NCBI GenBank assembly: GCA_027487945.1
Contig: JAIYCQ010000020.1
Location: forward strand, 1-38,972
DNA from: Caulobacteraceae bacterium
Lineage (GTDB): Bacteria > Pseudomonadota > Alphaproteobacteria > Caulobacterales > Caulobacteraceae
Direction of reading: 5' to 3'
DNA length: 38,972 nucleotides
The notes beneath the pieces are model-generated. The model saw only the letters and a program-made list of their open reading frames with translations. It was not told the origin of the DNA and searched no databases. Both the position numbers and the translations under genes were made by a program. How positions within the stretch are numbered: position 1 is the first letter of the stretch; each line of letters begins with the position of its first letter. Shown here one piece after another: positions 8,191 to 17,214 of the stretch.

Positions 8191-9200
8191 GACAGCGCCT
8201 CCAGGGCGGCGAGCCGGTCGGCCAGGATGACGTCCTGGCGACGGGCGGTGTACCAGCCCGAGAGGGCCAGCACCGGATCCTTGAAGCCGCCGGCGCGATA
8301 CTCCTTCGCCGCCGAGGTCCAGATGGCCTGCCCCTTCACCGAGGCGAACAGTTCCCACCAGGCGAAGGCCTTGAGGTCGACGGTAAGGCCGCTGGCCGCT
8401 TCCCAGATGGCGATGGCCTGCGCCCGGGGCAGCATACCCGAGACGCGGTCGGTCTCGCCGTAGCACCACAGTGGCTCCATGGCCCAGCCGAGGTCCTCGA
8501 GCGGATCGCCGATATGGGCCATCTCCCAGTCGAGCAGGGCGATGACCTTGCCGGCCCCGTCATGCATGAAGTTGCCGGTCCGGTAGTCGCCGTGGACCAC
8601 CGACAGCCTCTGGGCCGGGGGCGGCGGATTGGCGCGCAGCCGACGGATACAGGCGCGGACGATCGGCTGGGGATGCTGCTCGTCTTCGTTGATCACGCCC
8701 TCCCAGTAGTCGAGCTCCTTCTTCCAGCAGCCCTCGGGCGCCGGGATCGTCGCCACCTCGGCGATCGGCAGCGTGGCCGGGTCGGCGGCAGCGATGGCGC
8801 CGAGATGGCTGTAGAACTGCTGCCCGATGGTCTCGGCGTGCTCGCCGTAGGGCGGCAGCGTGAACGGGCTCTGCGCCTTTCCGCCGTCGATGCGACCCAT
8901 GATGAAGAAGGGGCGCTCGAGCTCGGCGCCCTCCTCCTCAAGCGCGACGGCTTCCGGAACGGGCAGACCACTGCCGAAGAAGGAGCGGAAGGCCAGGAAC
9001 TCCAGCCGCCGGTCGGTGTCGATCAGGCTGCCGACCGGGTCACGGCGCAGGATCAGCCGCTTGAGCTCGCCTCCGACCTCGACATCGAAGCGGTAGGTCT
9101 CGCGGCTCGCACCGCCCGGGATGCGCGACAGCATGGTGACCACCGCCGGCGCGCCGAGCGTGCGGGTCAGGTAGGCCTCGAGCTGGGTCTGCAGGCTCAC
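8187..9200 (-). CDS. APH-family phosphotransferase (ACAD10/LvaA-type kinase)
   Basis: 337 residues from a GTG at 9200 that overlaps the stop of the upstream gene (GTGA). Protein-kinase-like aminoglycoside phosphotransferase fold: Gly-rich start of the N-lobe (SRIPGGASRETYRF, about 25-38); the Brenner motif HGDYRTGN (203-210; catalytic Asp 205, Asn 210); and the metal-binding Asp in LLDWEMAHIGDPLEDLGW (Asp 224). The GDPxxDLGW ending is typical of the ACAD10/ACAD11-like branch, whose studied members phosphorylate 4-hydroxyacyl-CoA intermediates, rather than of antibiotic-resistance enzymes. Soluble, no signal peptide. The substrate is not deducible here; the tight coupling to a lipocalin-like protein upstream and a small helical protein downstream suggests the three act together. 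Confidence 0.9.
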   Translation of the reverse strand: MSLQTQLEAYLTRTLGAPAVVTMLSRIPGGASRETYRFDVEVGGELKRLILRRDPVGSLIDTDRRLEFLAFRSFFGSGLPVPEAVALEEEGAELERPFFIMGRIDGGKAQSPFTLPPYGEHAETIGQQFYSHLGAIAAADPATLPIAEVATIPAPEGCWKKELDYWEGVINEDEQHPQPIVRACIRRLRANPPPPAQRLSVVHGDYRTGNFMHDGAGKVIALLDWEMAHIGDPLEDLGWAMEPLWCYGETDRVSGMLPRAQAIAIWEAASGLTVDLKAFAWWELFASVKGQAIWTSAAKEYRAGGFKDPVLALSGWYTARRQDVILADRLAALEALS

Positions 9201-10306
9201 TCGGCGAAATCCAGGATCGCCTTGAAGCCCGACGGCGCGTGCGGGCCCATGACGAGCTGCTCCAGAACGCCACGCCCCTTGCGCACCTTGCCGGCGGCAT
9301 CGGTGAAGGTGACGTAGGACAGGGCCTGGACGTGAAGGTTGAACGGCAGCTGCGGGTTGACCTCCGCCAGGACGATATCCTCGCGCTCGACGGTCAGCTC
9401 GCCATGCAGCAGGCCGTGGCTCCACTTGGGATGGGTGTAGCCCAGGCCCATCATCTGGAACTCGTAGATGGGGTCGAACTCGACCGTGCCGGCCGGCTTT
9501 CCGAAGTCGTCGGTCAGCTTGATGATCGCCGACTGGGCGTGGCGGGTGCCCTGCTTCCAGCGCACGTCGGCCTCGCCGTTCATATGCTCGAAGTCGTCCT
9601 CGCCGTCGCCGTCCCGGCACCAGACGGCGCGGGTGTTCCAGGCGCGGCCGACGCCGTCCTCGTTGCTGTGGAAGAAGAAGCTGCCGTCCTCGAAGCTGCT
9701 GGGCGACCAGAGCCAGTAGAACTGCGGCAGCTGCTGGGGAACGACCTCCTGGCTGTCGCGGGCCCCGACCGGGCGCACGCCCCAGGAGCGGTCGCGGGTG
9801 CCGACGAAGCCGTCGATGGAGCGCCGCTCGCCATCCAGCTCGATCCAGCCGCTGTAATGACCGTTCTGGGTCAGGCGGGTGTAGTCCATGAAGGTCCGGG
9901 TGCCCTGACGGCGGACGAAGCGCGGCTCCTCGATCGGGAAAGCACGACCGTCGAAGGTCACTTCGCCCTTCAGCCCGTGCTCGGGCGAATCGACGGTGAC
10001 CTTCAGCTTCTGCAGCGGCTCGAGGATCTCGATCTTCACCGGCCCGACGGTCAGGTCCATGCGGTCGCCGAGCCAGCGGCTGGCGTGCAGCGCCACCTCG
10101 ACCCCGTTGCGCACGACCACGAAAGAGGCGTCTGCGACGTTCAGGTGCGGATAGACCCCGAAGGCGATGGCGAAGAAGTCCTCGCCCTCGACCGGGTGGT
10201 AGCCGTTGAAGAAGTACCGGTCGTAGAAGTTCCGGTCCGTGCCTGAATAGGCGATCGGCTCGGCGGTCTGGTGGATGGGGAAATCGTCGCCCTTGGTAAG
10301 CGCCAT
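9197..10306 (-). CDS. CrtC/lipocalin-like protein (hydroxyneurosporene-synthase fold), first gene of kinase operon
   Basis: 369 residues from the ATG at 10306, chosen because GGGAGGA lies just before it; an upstream in-frame start at 10339 lacks a ribosome site. Beta-rich sequence with many Trp and aromatic residues (DRYFFNGYHP, DRSWGVRPVGARDSQEV, QFYWLWSPSSFEDGSFFFHSN) characteristic of the CrtC / AttH-like double-lipocalin proteins (DUF7064/7065 group). CrtC hydrates carotenoid intermediates, but most members are uncharacterised and may bind or hydrate lipophilic molecules. No signal peptide is visible. Its stop overlaps the start of the kinase gene by four bases. It is divergent from the DUF423 gene at 10415, with about 108 bases holding both promoters. 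Confidence 0.8.
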   Translation of the reverse strand: MALTKGDDFPIHQTAEPIAYSGTDRNFYDRYFFNGYHPVEGEDFFAIAFGVYPHLNVADASFVVVRNGVEVALHASRWLGDRMDLTVGPVKIEILEPLQKLKVTVDSPEHGLKGEVTFDGRAFPIEEPRFVRRQGTRTFMDYTRLTQNGHYSGWIELDGERRSIDGFVGTRDRSWGVRPVGARDSQEVVPQQLPQFYWLWSPSSFEDGSFFFHSNEDGVGRAWNTRAVWCRDGDGEDDFEHMNGEADVRWKQGTRHAQSAIIKLTDDFGKPAGTVEFDPIYEFQMMGLGYTHPKWSHGLLHGELTVEREDIVLAEVNPQLPFNLHVQALSYVTFTDAAGKVRKGRGVLEQLVMGPHAPSGFKAILDFAE

Positions 10307-10414
10307 GCTGGTTCCTCCCGTATCGCCGACGCTTCTCACGCGAGCGTATCAAGCCTACAGGGCTCTAACCTGAACGATGACAACCTGACTAGGCAACCGT
10401 GACGGAGGGGAAGC

Positions 10415-10795
10415 GTGATCTGGAACCGGCGAACCTGGATGACCCTGGCCGCGATCAGCGGCTTCCTGTCGGTCGCCATCGGCGCCTTCGCCGCCCACGG
10501 GATCGCTGATCCGCAGGCAAGGGAGTGGCTGAAGACCGGGGCCAGCTACCAGTTCATGCACACCATGGCGATCCTCGCCTGCGCGACCTTCATCAACGTC
10601 GGCGCTCGGGGGGCCAGGCATGCGCCGGCCCTGTTCCTGACCGGGATCGTGCTGTTCTCGGGATCGCTCTACGCCATGGCGCTGGGCGGACCGCGCTGGC
10701 TCGGGGCGGTGACTCCGCTCGGGGGGCTGCTGTTCCTCGCCGGCTGGGCGGTGCTGGCGTGGTCGGCGCGCGGGGTGGATCAGATCGAGGGCTGA
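10415..10795 (+). CDS. DUF423 family inner-membrane protein
   Basis: 126 residues from a GTG at 10415 with GGAGGGG directly upstream. Four hydrophobic segments and the conserved family features GAFAAHG near the N-terminus, YQFMHTMAI in the second segment and FSGSLYAMALGG in the third identify DUF423 (YgdD-like). Function in the family is not established. The 3' end overlaps the convergently transcribed drug-efflux gene by 16 bases, so the last codons of both genes share sequence. Confidence 0.92.
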   Translation: MIWNRRTWMTLAAISGFLSVAIGAFAAHGIADPQAREWLKTGASYQFMHTMAILACATFINVGARGARHAPALFLTGIVLFSGSLYAMALGGPRWLGAVTPLGGLLFLAGWAVLAWSARGVDQIEG

Positions 10796-12006
10796 GCGGC
10801 TTTCGGCAACGCCAGGAACCACAGGGCCGAGGCCGAGCCGAGCAGGCAGGCCAGCATGACGCCCGCCATCGGCAGAGCCGTCCCGTTGTGCAGAGCGCCG
10901 CCGGCCCAGGACGCCAGGGCTCCGGCGCCGAACGACAGGCCGCCCATCAGGGCCGAGATCGAGCCGGCGCGGCGCGGATCGACGCTGAGCGCCCCGGCCA
11001 TGGTGTTGCCGGCCATCAGGCCGTAGCTGGCCAGGCAGCAGAACAGCAGAGGCAGCACCGTCCACTGGCCGCCGAATCCGGTCGCGGCGGCGAGGGTCAG
11101 GACCAGGCCGAAGGCGATCGCCGTCAGGCTGGCCCGGCGCAGCACGCCGTCCGGGGTCATCCGCCGCAGCAGCATGCGGTTGACCTGGCTGGCCCCGATC
11201 ACCCCGACCGCGTTGACGCCGAAGATCCAGCCGAAGGCCTGTGGCGTGTGGCCATAGATGCTGATGACCAGCTCCGAGGAGCTCGAGATGTAGGTGAAGA
11301 GCACCGCGCCGTTCAGCGCCCCGCCCAGGGCGTAGCCGAGCAGCCGGCGCTCGCGCAGCAGGGCGGCGAAGGCGCGCGCCGGACTCTCCGACCGCGCCTG
11401 GGCCGCGGTCTCGTCGGAGCGCGATTCCTTGAGGCGCAGGAAGACGGCCGTCCCGCAGGCAAGGCCGAACAGCGCCAGGATCCAGAAGATCATCCGCCAG
11501 TCGGCGACCAGCAACACCCAGCTGCCAAGGGCCGGCGCGACGATAGGCGCGATGCCCATCACCAGCGTCAGCAAGGAGAGCACCCGCGCTGTCTCGGTGT
11601 GGTTGAACTGGTCGCGGACCACGGCGCGGGCCACGACGGCGCCGGCGCAGCCGCCGAGCGCCTGGACGAAGCGGGCGAGCTGCAGGCCCTCGATCGAGGT
11701 GGTCAGGGCGCACCAGACCGAGGCGGCGACATAGACCCCGACCCCGACCAGGATCGGCGCCCGGCGGCCGAAGCGGTCCGAGGCCGGTCCGTACAGGAAC
11801 TGGCCGATCGCCATGCCGAACAGGAAGGTCGACAGCGTCAGCTGTGTGGCTTCCTGGGTCGCGCCCATCGATGTGCGGATATCCGGAAGCGCGCCCAGGT
11901 ACATGTCGATCGACATCGGGGCGAACGCCGTCAGAGCGCCGAGCAGGATGACCAGCCCCCAGGGCGTGGCGGGCGGACGGGCGGGCATGTCGGAGGACTG
12001 AGTCAC
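10780..12006 (-). CDS. Bcr/CflA-type multidrug efflux MFS transporter
   Basis: 408 residues with about twelve membrane segments. The motif MSIDMYLGALPDI in the first segment, GQFLYGPASDRFGRR (MFS motif A with the DRxGRR loop) and LQALGG-type motif C (RFVQALGGCAGAVVARAVVRD) are typical of the drug:H+ antiporter-1 Bcr/CflA subfamily, which exports drugs or small metabolites across the inner membrane. The start used is the GTG at 12006; an in-frame ATG at 11988 is an alternative, and neither has a strong ribosome site. It overlaps the DUF423 gene tail-to-tail and is divergent from the hydrolase gene at 12112. Confidence 0.9.
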   Translation of the reverse strand: MTQSSDMPARPPATPWGLVILLGALTAFAPMSIDMYLGALPDIRTSMGATQEATQLTLSTFLFGMAIGQFLYGPASDRFGRRAPILVGVGVYVAASVWCALTTSIEGLQLARFVQALGGCAGAVVARAVVRDQFNHTETARVLSLLTLVMGIAPIVAPALGSWVLLVADWRMIFWILALFGLACGTAVFLRLKESRSDETAAQARSESPARAFAALLRERRLLGYALGGALNGAVLFTYISSSSELVISIYGHTPQAFGWIFGVNAVGVIGASQVNRMLLRRMTPDGVLRRASLTAIAFGLVLTLAAATGFGGQWTVLPLLFCCLASYGLMAGNTMAGALSVDPRRAGSISALMGGLSFGAGALASWAGGALHNGTALPMAGVMLACLLGSASALWFLALPKAAQPSI

Positions 12007-12111
12007 GATGGGTGTTGTTTAGGCCGCGGCGCGCCATCGGGGAAGCGCCAGCCCCTTGCCTTCCCCGGCGACCACCGTTCACCGTATGGGCAAATACTGC
12101 AGGGAAACGCC

Positions 12112-13125
12112 ATGTCCGCCATCCAGACCATGATGCCGCCCGTCCGCCATGCCGACGTCAACGGCATCCGCATGGCCTACTATGAAGCCGGCCCCGAGGG
12201 CGAAGGCGTGCCGCTGGTCTTCTGCCACGGCTTCCCCGAGCTCGCCTTCTCCTGGCGGCACCAGATCAAGGCGATGTCTGAAGCGGGCCGCTGGGTGATC
12301 GCCCCGGACCAGCGCGGCTACGGCCTGACCGAGGCCCCGGCCGAGGTCGAGAGCTATGCGCTGGAAAACCTCTGCGCCGACCTGGTGGCGCTCCTCGATC
12401 ACAAGGGCATCAAGAAGGCGATTTTCGTCGGCCACGACTGGGGCGGCTTCGTCGTCTGGTATATGGCCATCCGCCACCCCGACCGCGTGGCCGGCGTGAT
12501 CGGCATGAACACGCCCTTCAGCGAGCGGGCGCCGCTGGACCCGATCGAGATCATGCGCAGCCGGCTGGGCGAGCGGATGTACATCGTCCACTTCCAGACG
12601 CCGGGCGAGGCCGACGCCGTCCTCGACCGCGACGTCAGCAAGACCATGAACCTGTTCATGAAGCGGCCGCTGGACATCCCGGGCGCGCCGGTTGACGCCG
12701 GGGCCGGCTTCGCCGCCGAGCGCAAGCCGGGCGATCCCAGCCTGTTCGCGCTGGTTGACGCGCTGGAGGCCTATGACCCCGCCGTCGACCCCCGCCCGCC
12801 GCTGCTGACCGACGAGGAGTTCGACGCCTTCGTCGAGACCTTCGAGCGCACCGGCTTCACCGGCGGCATCAACTGGTACCGCAACTTCACCCGCAACTGG
12901 CATGCGTCGAAGGATCTTGTGCACCGGGTTCATCAGCCCAGCCTGATGATCATGGCCGAGAAGGACGCGGTCCTGCCACCCTCCGCCGCCGACGGCATGG
13001 AGGCGCTGATCCCCGACCTGGAGAAGCAGCTCGTGCTGGGCTCCGGCCACTGGACCCAGCAGGAAGAGCCCGAGCAGGTGAACCGGCTGATGCTGGACTG
13101 GCTGGGCCGGCGGTTTCCGCTCTAG
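12112..13125 (+). CDS. Alpha/beta hydrolase, epoxide hydrolase-like
   Basis: 337 residues from the ATG at 12112. Features of microbial soluble epoxide hydrolases: oxyanion motif HGFPE (39-43), nucleophile elbow VGHDWGG with Asp 109 (Asp rather than Ser marks epoxide hydrolases and haloalkane dehalogenases), cap-domain tyrosines (RMYIVHFQ and INWYRNF) that would activate the epoxide, acid Asp 285 (AEKDAVLPP) and general-base His 313 (GSGHWTQQE). The predicted reaction is hydrolysis of an epoxide to a vicinal diol through an alkyl-enzyme ester; natural substrate unknown. Cytoplasmic, no signal peptide. The upstream 105-base gap must contain the promoter. A 133-base gap separates it from the aminopeptidase gene on the same strand. 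Confidence 0.9.
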   Translation: MSAIQTMMPPVRHADVNGIRMAYYEAGPEGEGVPLVFCHGFPELAFSWRHQIKAMSEAGRWVIAPDQRGYGLTEAPAEVESYALENLCADLVALLDHKGIKKAIFVGHDWGGFVVWYMAIRHPDRVAGVIGMNTPFSERAPLDPIEIMRSRLGERMYIVHFQTPGEADAVLDRDVSKTMNLFMKRPLDIPGAPVDAGAGFAAERKPGDPSLFALVDALEAYDPAVDPRPPLLTDEEFDAFVETFERTGFTGGINWYRNFTRNWHASKDLVHRVHQPSLMIMAEKDAVLPPSAADGMEALIPDLEKQLVLGSGHWTQQEEPEQVNRLMLDWLGRRFPL

Positions 13126-13258
13126 GTCGCGACGGCTTCCGGCATCGCCGACAGCTGCCCCCGACAGGTGGCGGCATGTCGGAGACAGTCACGCCTCGCG
13201 AAGCCTTCCCCACGCTTTGTCATTGGCCCCCGCCCTACCCCGGCGGTAGAACGACCTC

Positions 13259-14251
13259 ATGGACCGTTCAGCCTATGCGCCCGCCGTCGGACAGAGCTCG
13301 TCACGCCGGGGTCTCTATCCGGAGATCGACCCCTACAGCTTCGGCTGGCTGGCGACCGGCGGACCGCACGAGATCTACTACGAGGAGTGCGGCAATCCTG
13401 ACGGCAAGGTCGCCCTGGTGCTGCACGGCGGTCCGGGCGGGGCCGTCAACCCGACGATGCGGCGGTTCTTCGACCACGACAGATGGCGGAGCGTGCTGTT
13501 CGACCAGCGCGGCTGTGGCAAGAGCCGGCCCAACGCCAGCCTCGACGACAACACCACCTGGTCGCTGATCGAGGACATCGAGCGCCTGCGCAAGCATCTG
13601 GGCGTCGAGACCTGGACGGTGTTCGGCGGCAGCTGGGGCTCGACCCTGGCCCTGGCCTACGCCATCACCCATCCCGAGCGCGTGTCGGGCCTGGTGCTGC
13701 GCGGCATCTTCCTGCTGACCCAGCGCGAGCTGAAGTGGTTCTACCAGGACGGCGCCAGCTACCTGTTCCCGGACGCCTGGGAGCGGTTCAAGGCGCCGAT
13801 CCCTCCCGGCGAGCGGTCCGACATGATCGCCGCCTACCACCGCCGCCTGACCCACACCGACCGCAAGGTCCAGGCGGAGGCCGCCGCCGCCTGGAGCCAG
13901 TGGGAGGGTGACACCATCTCGATCCGGGGGCCCGAGGCCCGGCCGCCGAAGTTCAACGAGGTCGACTTCGCCATCGCCTTCGCCCGCATCGAGTGCCACT
14001 TCTTCGCCAATCGCGGCTTCTTCGACGAGGACGGCTGGATCCTGAAAAACGTCGACCGGATCCGCAAGATCCCCGGTTGGATCGTCCAGGGACGCTTTGA
14101 CGTGGTCACCCCGCCGGAAAGCGCCTGGGCGCTGCACAAGGCCTGGCCGGAAGCGAAGTTCGACATCATCTGGGACGCCGGCCACGCTTCGACCGAGCCG
14201 GGCATCATCGATGGGCTGATCCGCGCGACCGACGCCGCCGCCCGCCTCTAG
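13259..14251 (+). CDS. pip: Prolyl aminopeptidase (peptidase family S33)
   Basis: 330 residues, normal for the enzyme. It removes N-terminal proline from peptides in the cytoplasm. The sequence shows the family opening RRGLYPEIDPYSFGWL, oxyanion loop HGGPGG (56-61), DQRGCGKSRP, nucleophile elbow GGSWGS with Ser 125, and the remaining triad residues Asp 281 (QGRFDVVTP) and His 309 (DAGHAS). The CRIECHFFANRGFF-type segment (here RIECHFFANRGFF) is also conserved in prolyl iminopeptidases. The ATG at 13259 fits the family N-terminus, though no strong ribosome site precedes it. It ends 13 bases from the convergent glnE stop codon. Confidence 0.95.
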   Translation: MDRSAYAPAVGQSSSRRGLYPEIDPYSFGWLATGGPHEIYYEECGNPDGKVALVLHGGPGGAVNPTMRRFFDHDRWRSVLFDQRGCGKSRPNASLDDNTTWSLIEDIERLRKHLGVETWTVFGGSWGSTLALAYAITHPERVSGLVLRGIFLLTQRELKWFYQDGASYLFPDAWERFKAPIPPGERSDMIAAYHRRLTHTDRKVQAEAAAAWSQWEGDTISIRGPEARPPKFNEVDFAIAFARIECHFFANRGFFDEDGWILKNVDRIRKIPGWIVQGRFDVVTPPESAWALHKAWPEAKFDIIWDAGHASTEPGIIDGLIRATDAAARL

Positions 14252-14264
14252 CCCCCCACAGTCG

Positions 14265-17156
14265 CTAGGCCGGGACCAGCGCCAGGAACGCCGCATGGGC
14301 CGCCTTGCGGGCGGCGGCGAGGCGAGCGCGGAGGACCTTGAGGTCCCGCGCACCGCCCGCCCGAGCGAGCAGGGCCTGAAGCGCCCGGGGCTCCTGGCCC
14401 GGATCGGCGCGATCCTCGAGGGCCAGCTTCAGCAACTGTGAGAGGTCCTGCTGCAGCCGCCAGGCGGCGGCGAGCAGTTCCAGCGCGCCGGCAGGCGCCA
14501 GCCCGGCCTCGCCGATCGCCGTCAGCGCGTCGGCGGTGTTCTGGGCAAGAGGACCACCCTGCCCCGCATGAATGATCTGCAGGTACTGGGCGGCGAACTC
14601 GATGTCGACCAGACCACCGTCCGACAGCTTGAGATCCCAGTCGCCGAAGGGCGGCCGCTCGCGGGCCATCAGCGCGCGCATCTCCCGGACATCAGCCGCT
14701 GTGCGGGCCGTATCGCGCCCACGGCGAAGCGCGCGATCAATGGCGGCCTCCGCCTCGCCGCCGAACCGGTCGGAGGTCGACCAGACCACCCGCGCCCGGG
14801 TCAGGGCTAGCATCTCCCAGGTCTCGGCCTCGCGATCATAGTAGCCGTCGAAAGCGCGCATCGAGACAGCGACAGGCCCCTGGCTGCCCGTCGGACGCAG
14901 CTGCATGTCGACCTCATAGAGGCCGCCCTCGCCGGTCGGGGCCGACAGCGCCGCGATCAGCCGCTGAGTGAAGCGGGCGTAGAAGGTGTCGGCGCTCCAG
15001 CGCTTCACCGCCGACATTCCGGCCGGGTCCGTGGCGCTGTACAGGGTCATCAGGTCGAGGTCCGATCGCGCGGTCATCTCCCGACCGCCGCACTTGCCGA
15101 GCGCCACCACAGCGACATCGCCGTCGAAGGCGCCGCCCTGACGGACGGTCTCGGCCAGCGCCGCCTCGGCGAGGCCGCGGATGCAGAGGTCGGCGAGGTC
15201 GGCGAAGGCCGCGCCGGCCGCCCGGGCGCTGGTCGTGCCGCTCATCACCTGGACGCCGATTCGGAAGGCCTGTTCGCGGTGCACGCGTCGCGCGGCGTCC
15301 ATGGCCTCTTCGAACCCGTCCGCCCGGCTGAAGGCGTAGCGCAGCGCCGTCTCTCCGGGCTGGCTCTCGACAGGGTCGAAGAACGCCGGGTCCAGCAGCG
15401 CATCCAGCGCTGCCGGCCGCCGCGCCAGGGTCTGGGCCAGTTGCGGCGCAAAGGCCATGACCTGAACGACCAGCTCGAACAGCCTGGGCTGCGCCAGGAA
15501 GAGCGACTGCACCTGGACGCCCGAAGACAGGCCTCCGAAGAAGTCGGCGAACCGGTTGAAGGCCGCGTCGGGCGCACCGGTGCCCTGGGCCGCGTCGAGC
15601 AGCCGGGGCGCCATGCGCGTGAACAGCTCCCGCCCCCGCTCGGTGCGCGTCGCGCCGATGCGGCCATGGTGCCAGCCGCGGATCGTCTGGGAGACCTGGG
15701 GCGGGTTGGAGAAGCCCATTCGCTTCAGCGTCGCCAGGGTTTCGGGATCGTCCTCGACACCGGTGAACACCAGGCTGCCGAAGCGGGACGACAGCGCCTC
15801 CTCACCCTTGAAGAGCTCGCCGTAGCGGGCATTGACGCCCTTCAGCATCCTGCCGACCACCGCATCGAAGGTCCGCAGGGTGTCATGACCCCACAGGGCC
15901 GCAACGCGCTTCCGGTCCGCATCGGACTCGGGAAGCCTGTGGGTCTGGTCGTCGCCCAGCATCTGGGCGCGATGCTCCAGCGCCCGCAGGTCGACATAGG
16001 CGCTGGCCAGTTCCGACGCCGCGTCCGGCGTGACATGGCCCGCGACGGACAGCGCCTGGAGCGCGTCCAGCGTCCGGTTGGAGCGCAGCTCCGGATGACG
16101 TCCGCCCAGGATCAGCTGTTGGGTCTGGACGAAGAACTCGATCTCCCGGATCCCGCCGCGGCCGAGCTTGAGGTCGGCGCCCTTGGCCGTCATCCGCTCG
16201 TCGACCTTGAAGGCGTGGATCTGCCGCTTGATCGAGTGGATATCGGAAATGGCGCCCCAGTCGAGGTTTCGGCGCCAGATGAACGGCTGCAACTCCTGCA
16301 GGAACGCTTTCCCCGCCGGGATGTCGCCCGCCGCCGCCCGCGCCTTGATGAAGGCCGCCCGCTCCCAGTTCTGGCCGACGGACTCGTAGTAGGTGAAGGC
16401 CGCCGCCGAGGGGATGGCCGGGGGCGTGGACGACGGATCAGGCCTCAGACGCAGGTCGACCCGGAAGACATAGCCGTCCGCCGTGCGATCCTGCATGGCG
16501 CGGGCGACGCCCTGCGCGATGCGCACCGCCTCGTCGCCGGGCTCGACCCCCTCGGCCAGCGGCAGGCGCTCGGGCTCGTAGAAGAAGGTGATGTCGATGT
16601 CGCTGGAGTAGTTGAGCTCGAAGGCGCCGTGCTTGCCCATGGCGATGATCATCAGCCCGGGGATCGGCCCGGCGGGACCGGGAGGAACGGCGACCAGGCG
16701 CCCGCGCGCGACCTCGTCCCGGGCGACGATCGCGACGGCGGCGTGAAGGGCCGCGTCGGCGAACCGGGTCAGGGCGCCGGTGACCTGGTCCAGGTCCCAG
16801 ACCCCGCCGAGGTCGGCGAGGGCGGTGAGCAGATGAAGGTCGGCCTTCAACGCCCGCAGGCGCTTGCGGGCCTCGTCGCTGTCAGGCTCGGCGCCGGCGC
16901 CCTCGGCTTCCGCAAGAATGCCGTCCAGCCGCGCGTCGGGATCGGTCTCGAGGGTCTGCAGCATAGCCCGTGGCCGCCGCCGCGCGAGGCCCGACAGGTA
17001 GGGCGCGGCCCCGAAGACCGGCGCCAACGCCGGCCAGGCCGCCAGCAGCGCCTCCGCGCCGTCCAGCCTGTCGGTAAGGATCTCGCGGGTGCGCTCAGCC
17101 GCCCGGGCGTCGATGACGGGGCCGCAGGGCGTGAGGCGTTCGGCGAGGCGAGTCAT
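14265..17156 (-). CDS. glnE: Bifunctional glutamine synthetase adenylyltransferase/adenylyl-removing enzyme
   Basis: 963 residues from the ATG at 17156 (MTRLAERLTPCGP); the open frame runs further upstream but that part lacks homology-like sequence. Two nucleotidyltransferase domains are visible: the N-terminal one with GKHGAFELNYSSDIDITFF (174-192) and the C-terminal one with ALGKCGGREMTARSDLDLM (about 680-700), each carrying the G-x(n)-SDxD metal site. In the family the N-terminal domain removes and the C-terminal domain adds AMP on glutamine synthetase, under PII protein control, tuning nitrogen assimilation. The gene follows a histidine kinase on the same strand with a gap of 58 bases, so it could be co-transcribed with the two-component pair. 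Confidence 0.96.
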   Translation of the reverse strand: MTRLAERLTPCGPVIDARAAERTREILTDRLDGAEALLAAWPALAPVFGAAPYLSGLARRRPRAMLQTLETDPDARLDGILAEAEGAGAEPDSDEARKRLRALKADLHLLTALADLGGVWDLDQVTGALTRFADAALHAAVAIVARDEVARGRLVAVPPGPAGPIPGLMIIAMGKHGAFELNYSSDIDITFFYEPERLPLAEGVEPGDEAVRIAQGVARAMQDRTADGYVFRVDLRLRPDPSSTPPAIPSAAAFTYYESVGQNWERAAFIKARAAAGDIPAGKAFLQELQPFIWRRNLDWGAISDIHSIKRQIHAFKVDERMTAKGADLKLGRGGIREIEFFVQTQQLILGGRHPELRSNRTLDALQALSVAGHVTPDAASELASAYVDLRALEHRAQMLGDDQTHRLPESDADRKRVAALWGHDTLRTFDAVVGRMLKGVNARYGELFKGEEALSSRFGSLVFTGVEDDPETLATLKRMGFSNPPQVSQTIRGWHHGRIGATRTERGRELFTRMAPRLLDAAQGTGAPDAAFNRFADFFGGLSSGVQVQSLFLAQPRLFELVVQVMAFAPQLAQTLARRPAALDALLDPAFFDPVESQPGETALRYAFSRADGFEEAMDAARRVHREQAFRIGVQVMSGTTSARAAGAAFADLADLCIRGLAEAALAETVRQGGAFDGDVAVVALGKCGGREMTARSDLDLMTLYSATDPAGMSAVKRWSADTFYARFTQRLIAALSAPTGEGGLYEVDMQLRPTGSQGPVAVSMRAFDGYYDREAETWEMLALTRARVVWSTSDRFGGEAEAAIDRALRRGRDTARTAADVREMRALMARERPPFGDWDLKLSDGGLVDIEFAAQYLQIIHAGQGGPLAQNTADALTAIGEAGLAPAGALELLAAAWRLQQDLSQLLKLALEDRADPGQEPRALQALLARAGGARDLKVLRARLAAARKAAHAAFLALVPA

Positions 17157-17214
17157 GGCCGCAGACTGCCCCTTTCGGTGACCGCGGACCAGCCGGGCGG
17201 TCGACGCCCGAGGC

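Noticed and set aside
8187..9200. Aminoglycoside-resistance kinase
   Set aside because: The GDPLEDLGW ending and operon partners place it with ACAD10/LvaA-like metabolic kinases. There is no resistance-gene context.
10525..12111. Upstream part of an 866-codon plus-strand frame reaching into the epoxide hydrolase gene
   Set aside because: Only the part from 12112 onward is a real protein. The upstream extension is antisense to the drug-efflux gene and looks random.
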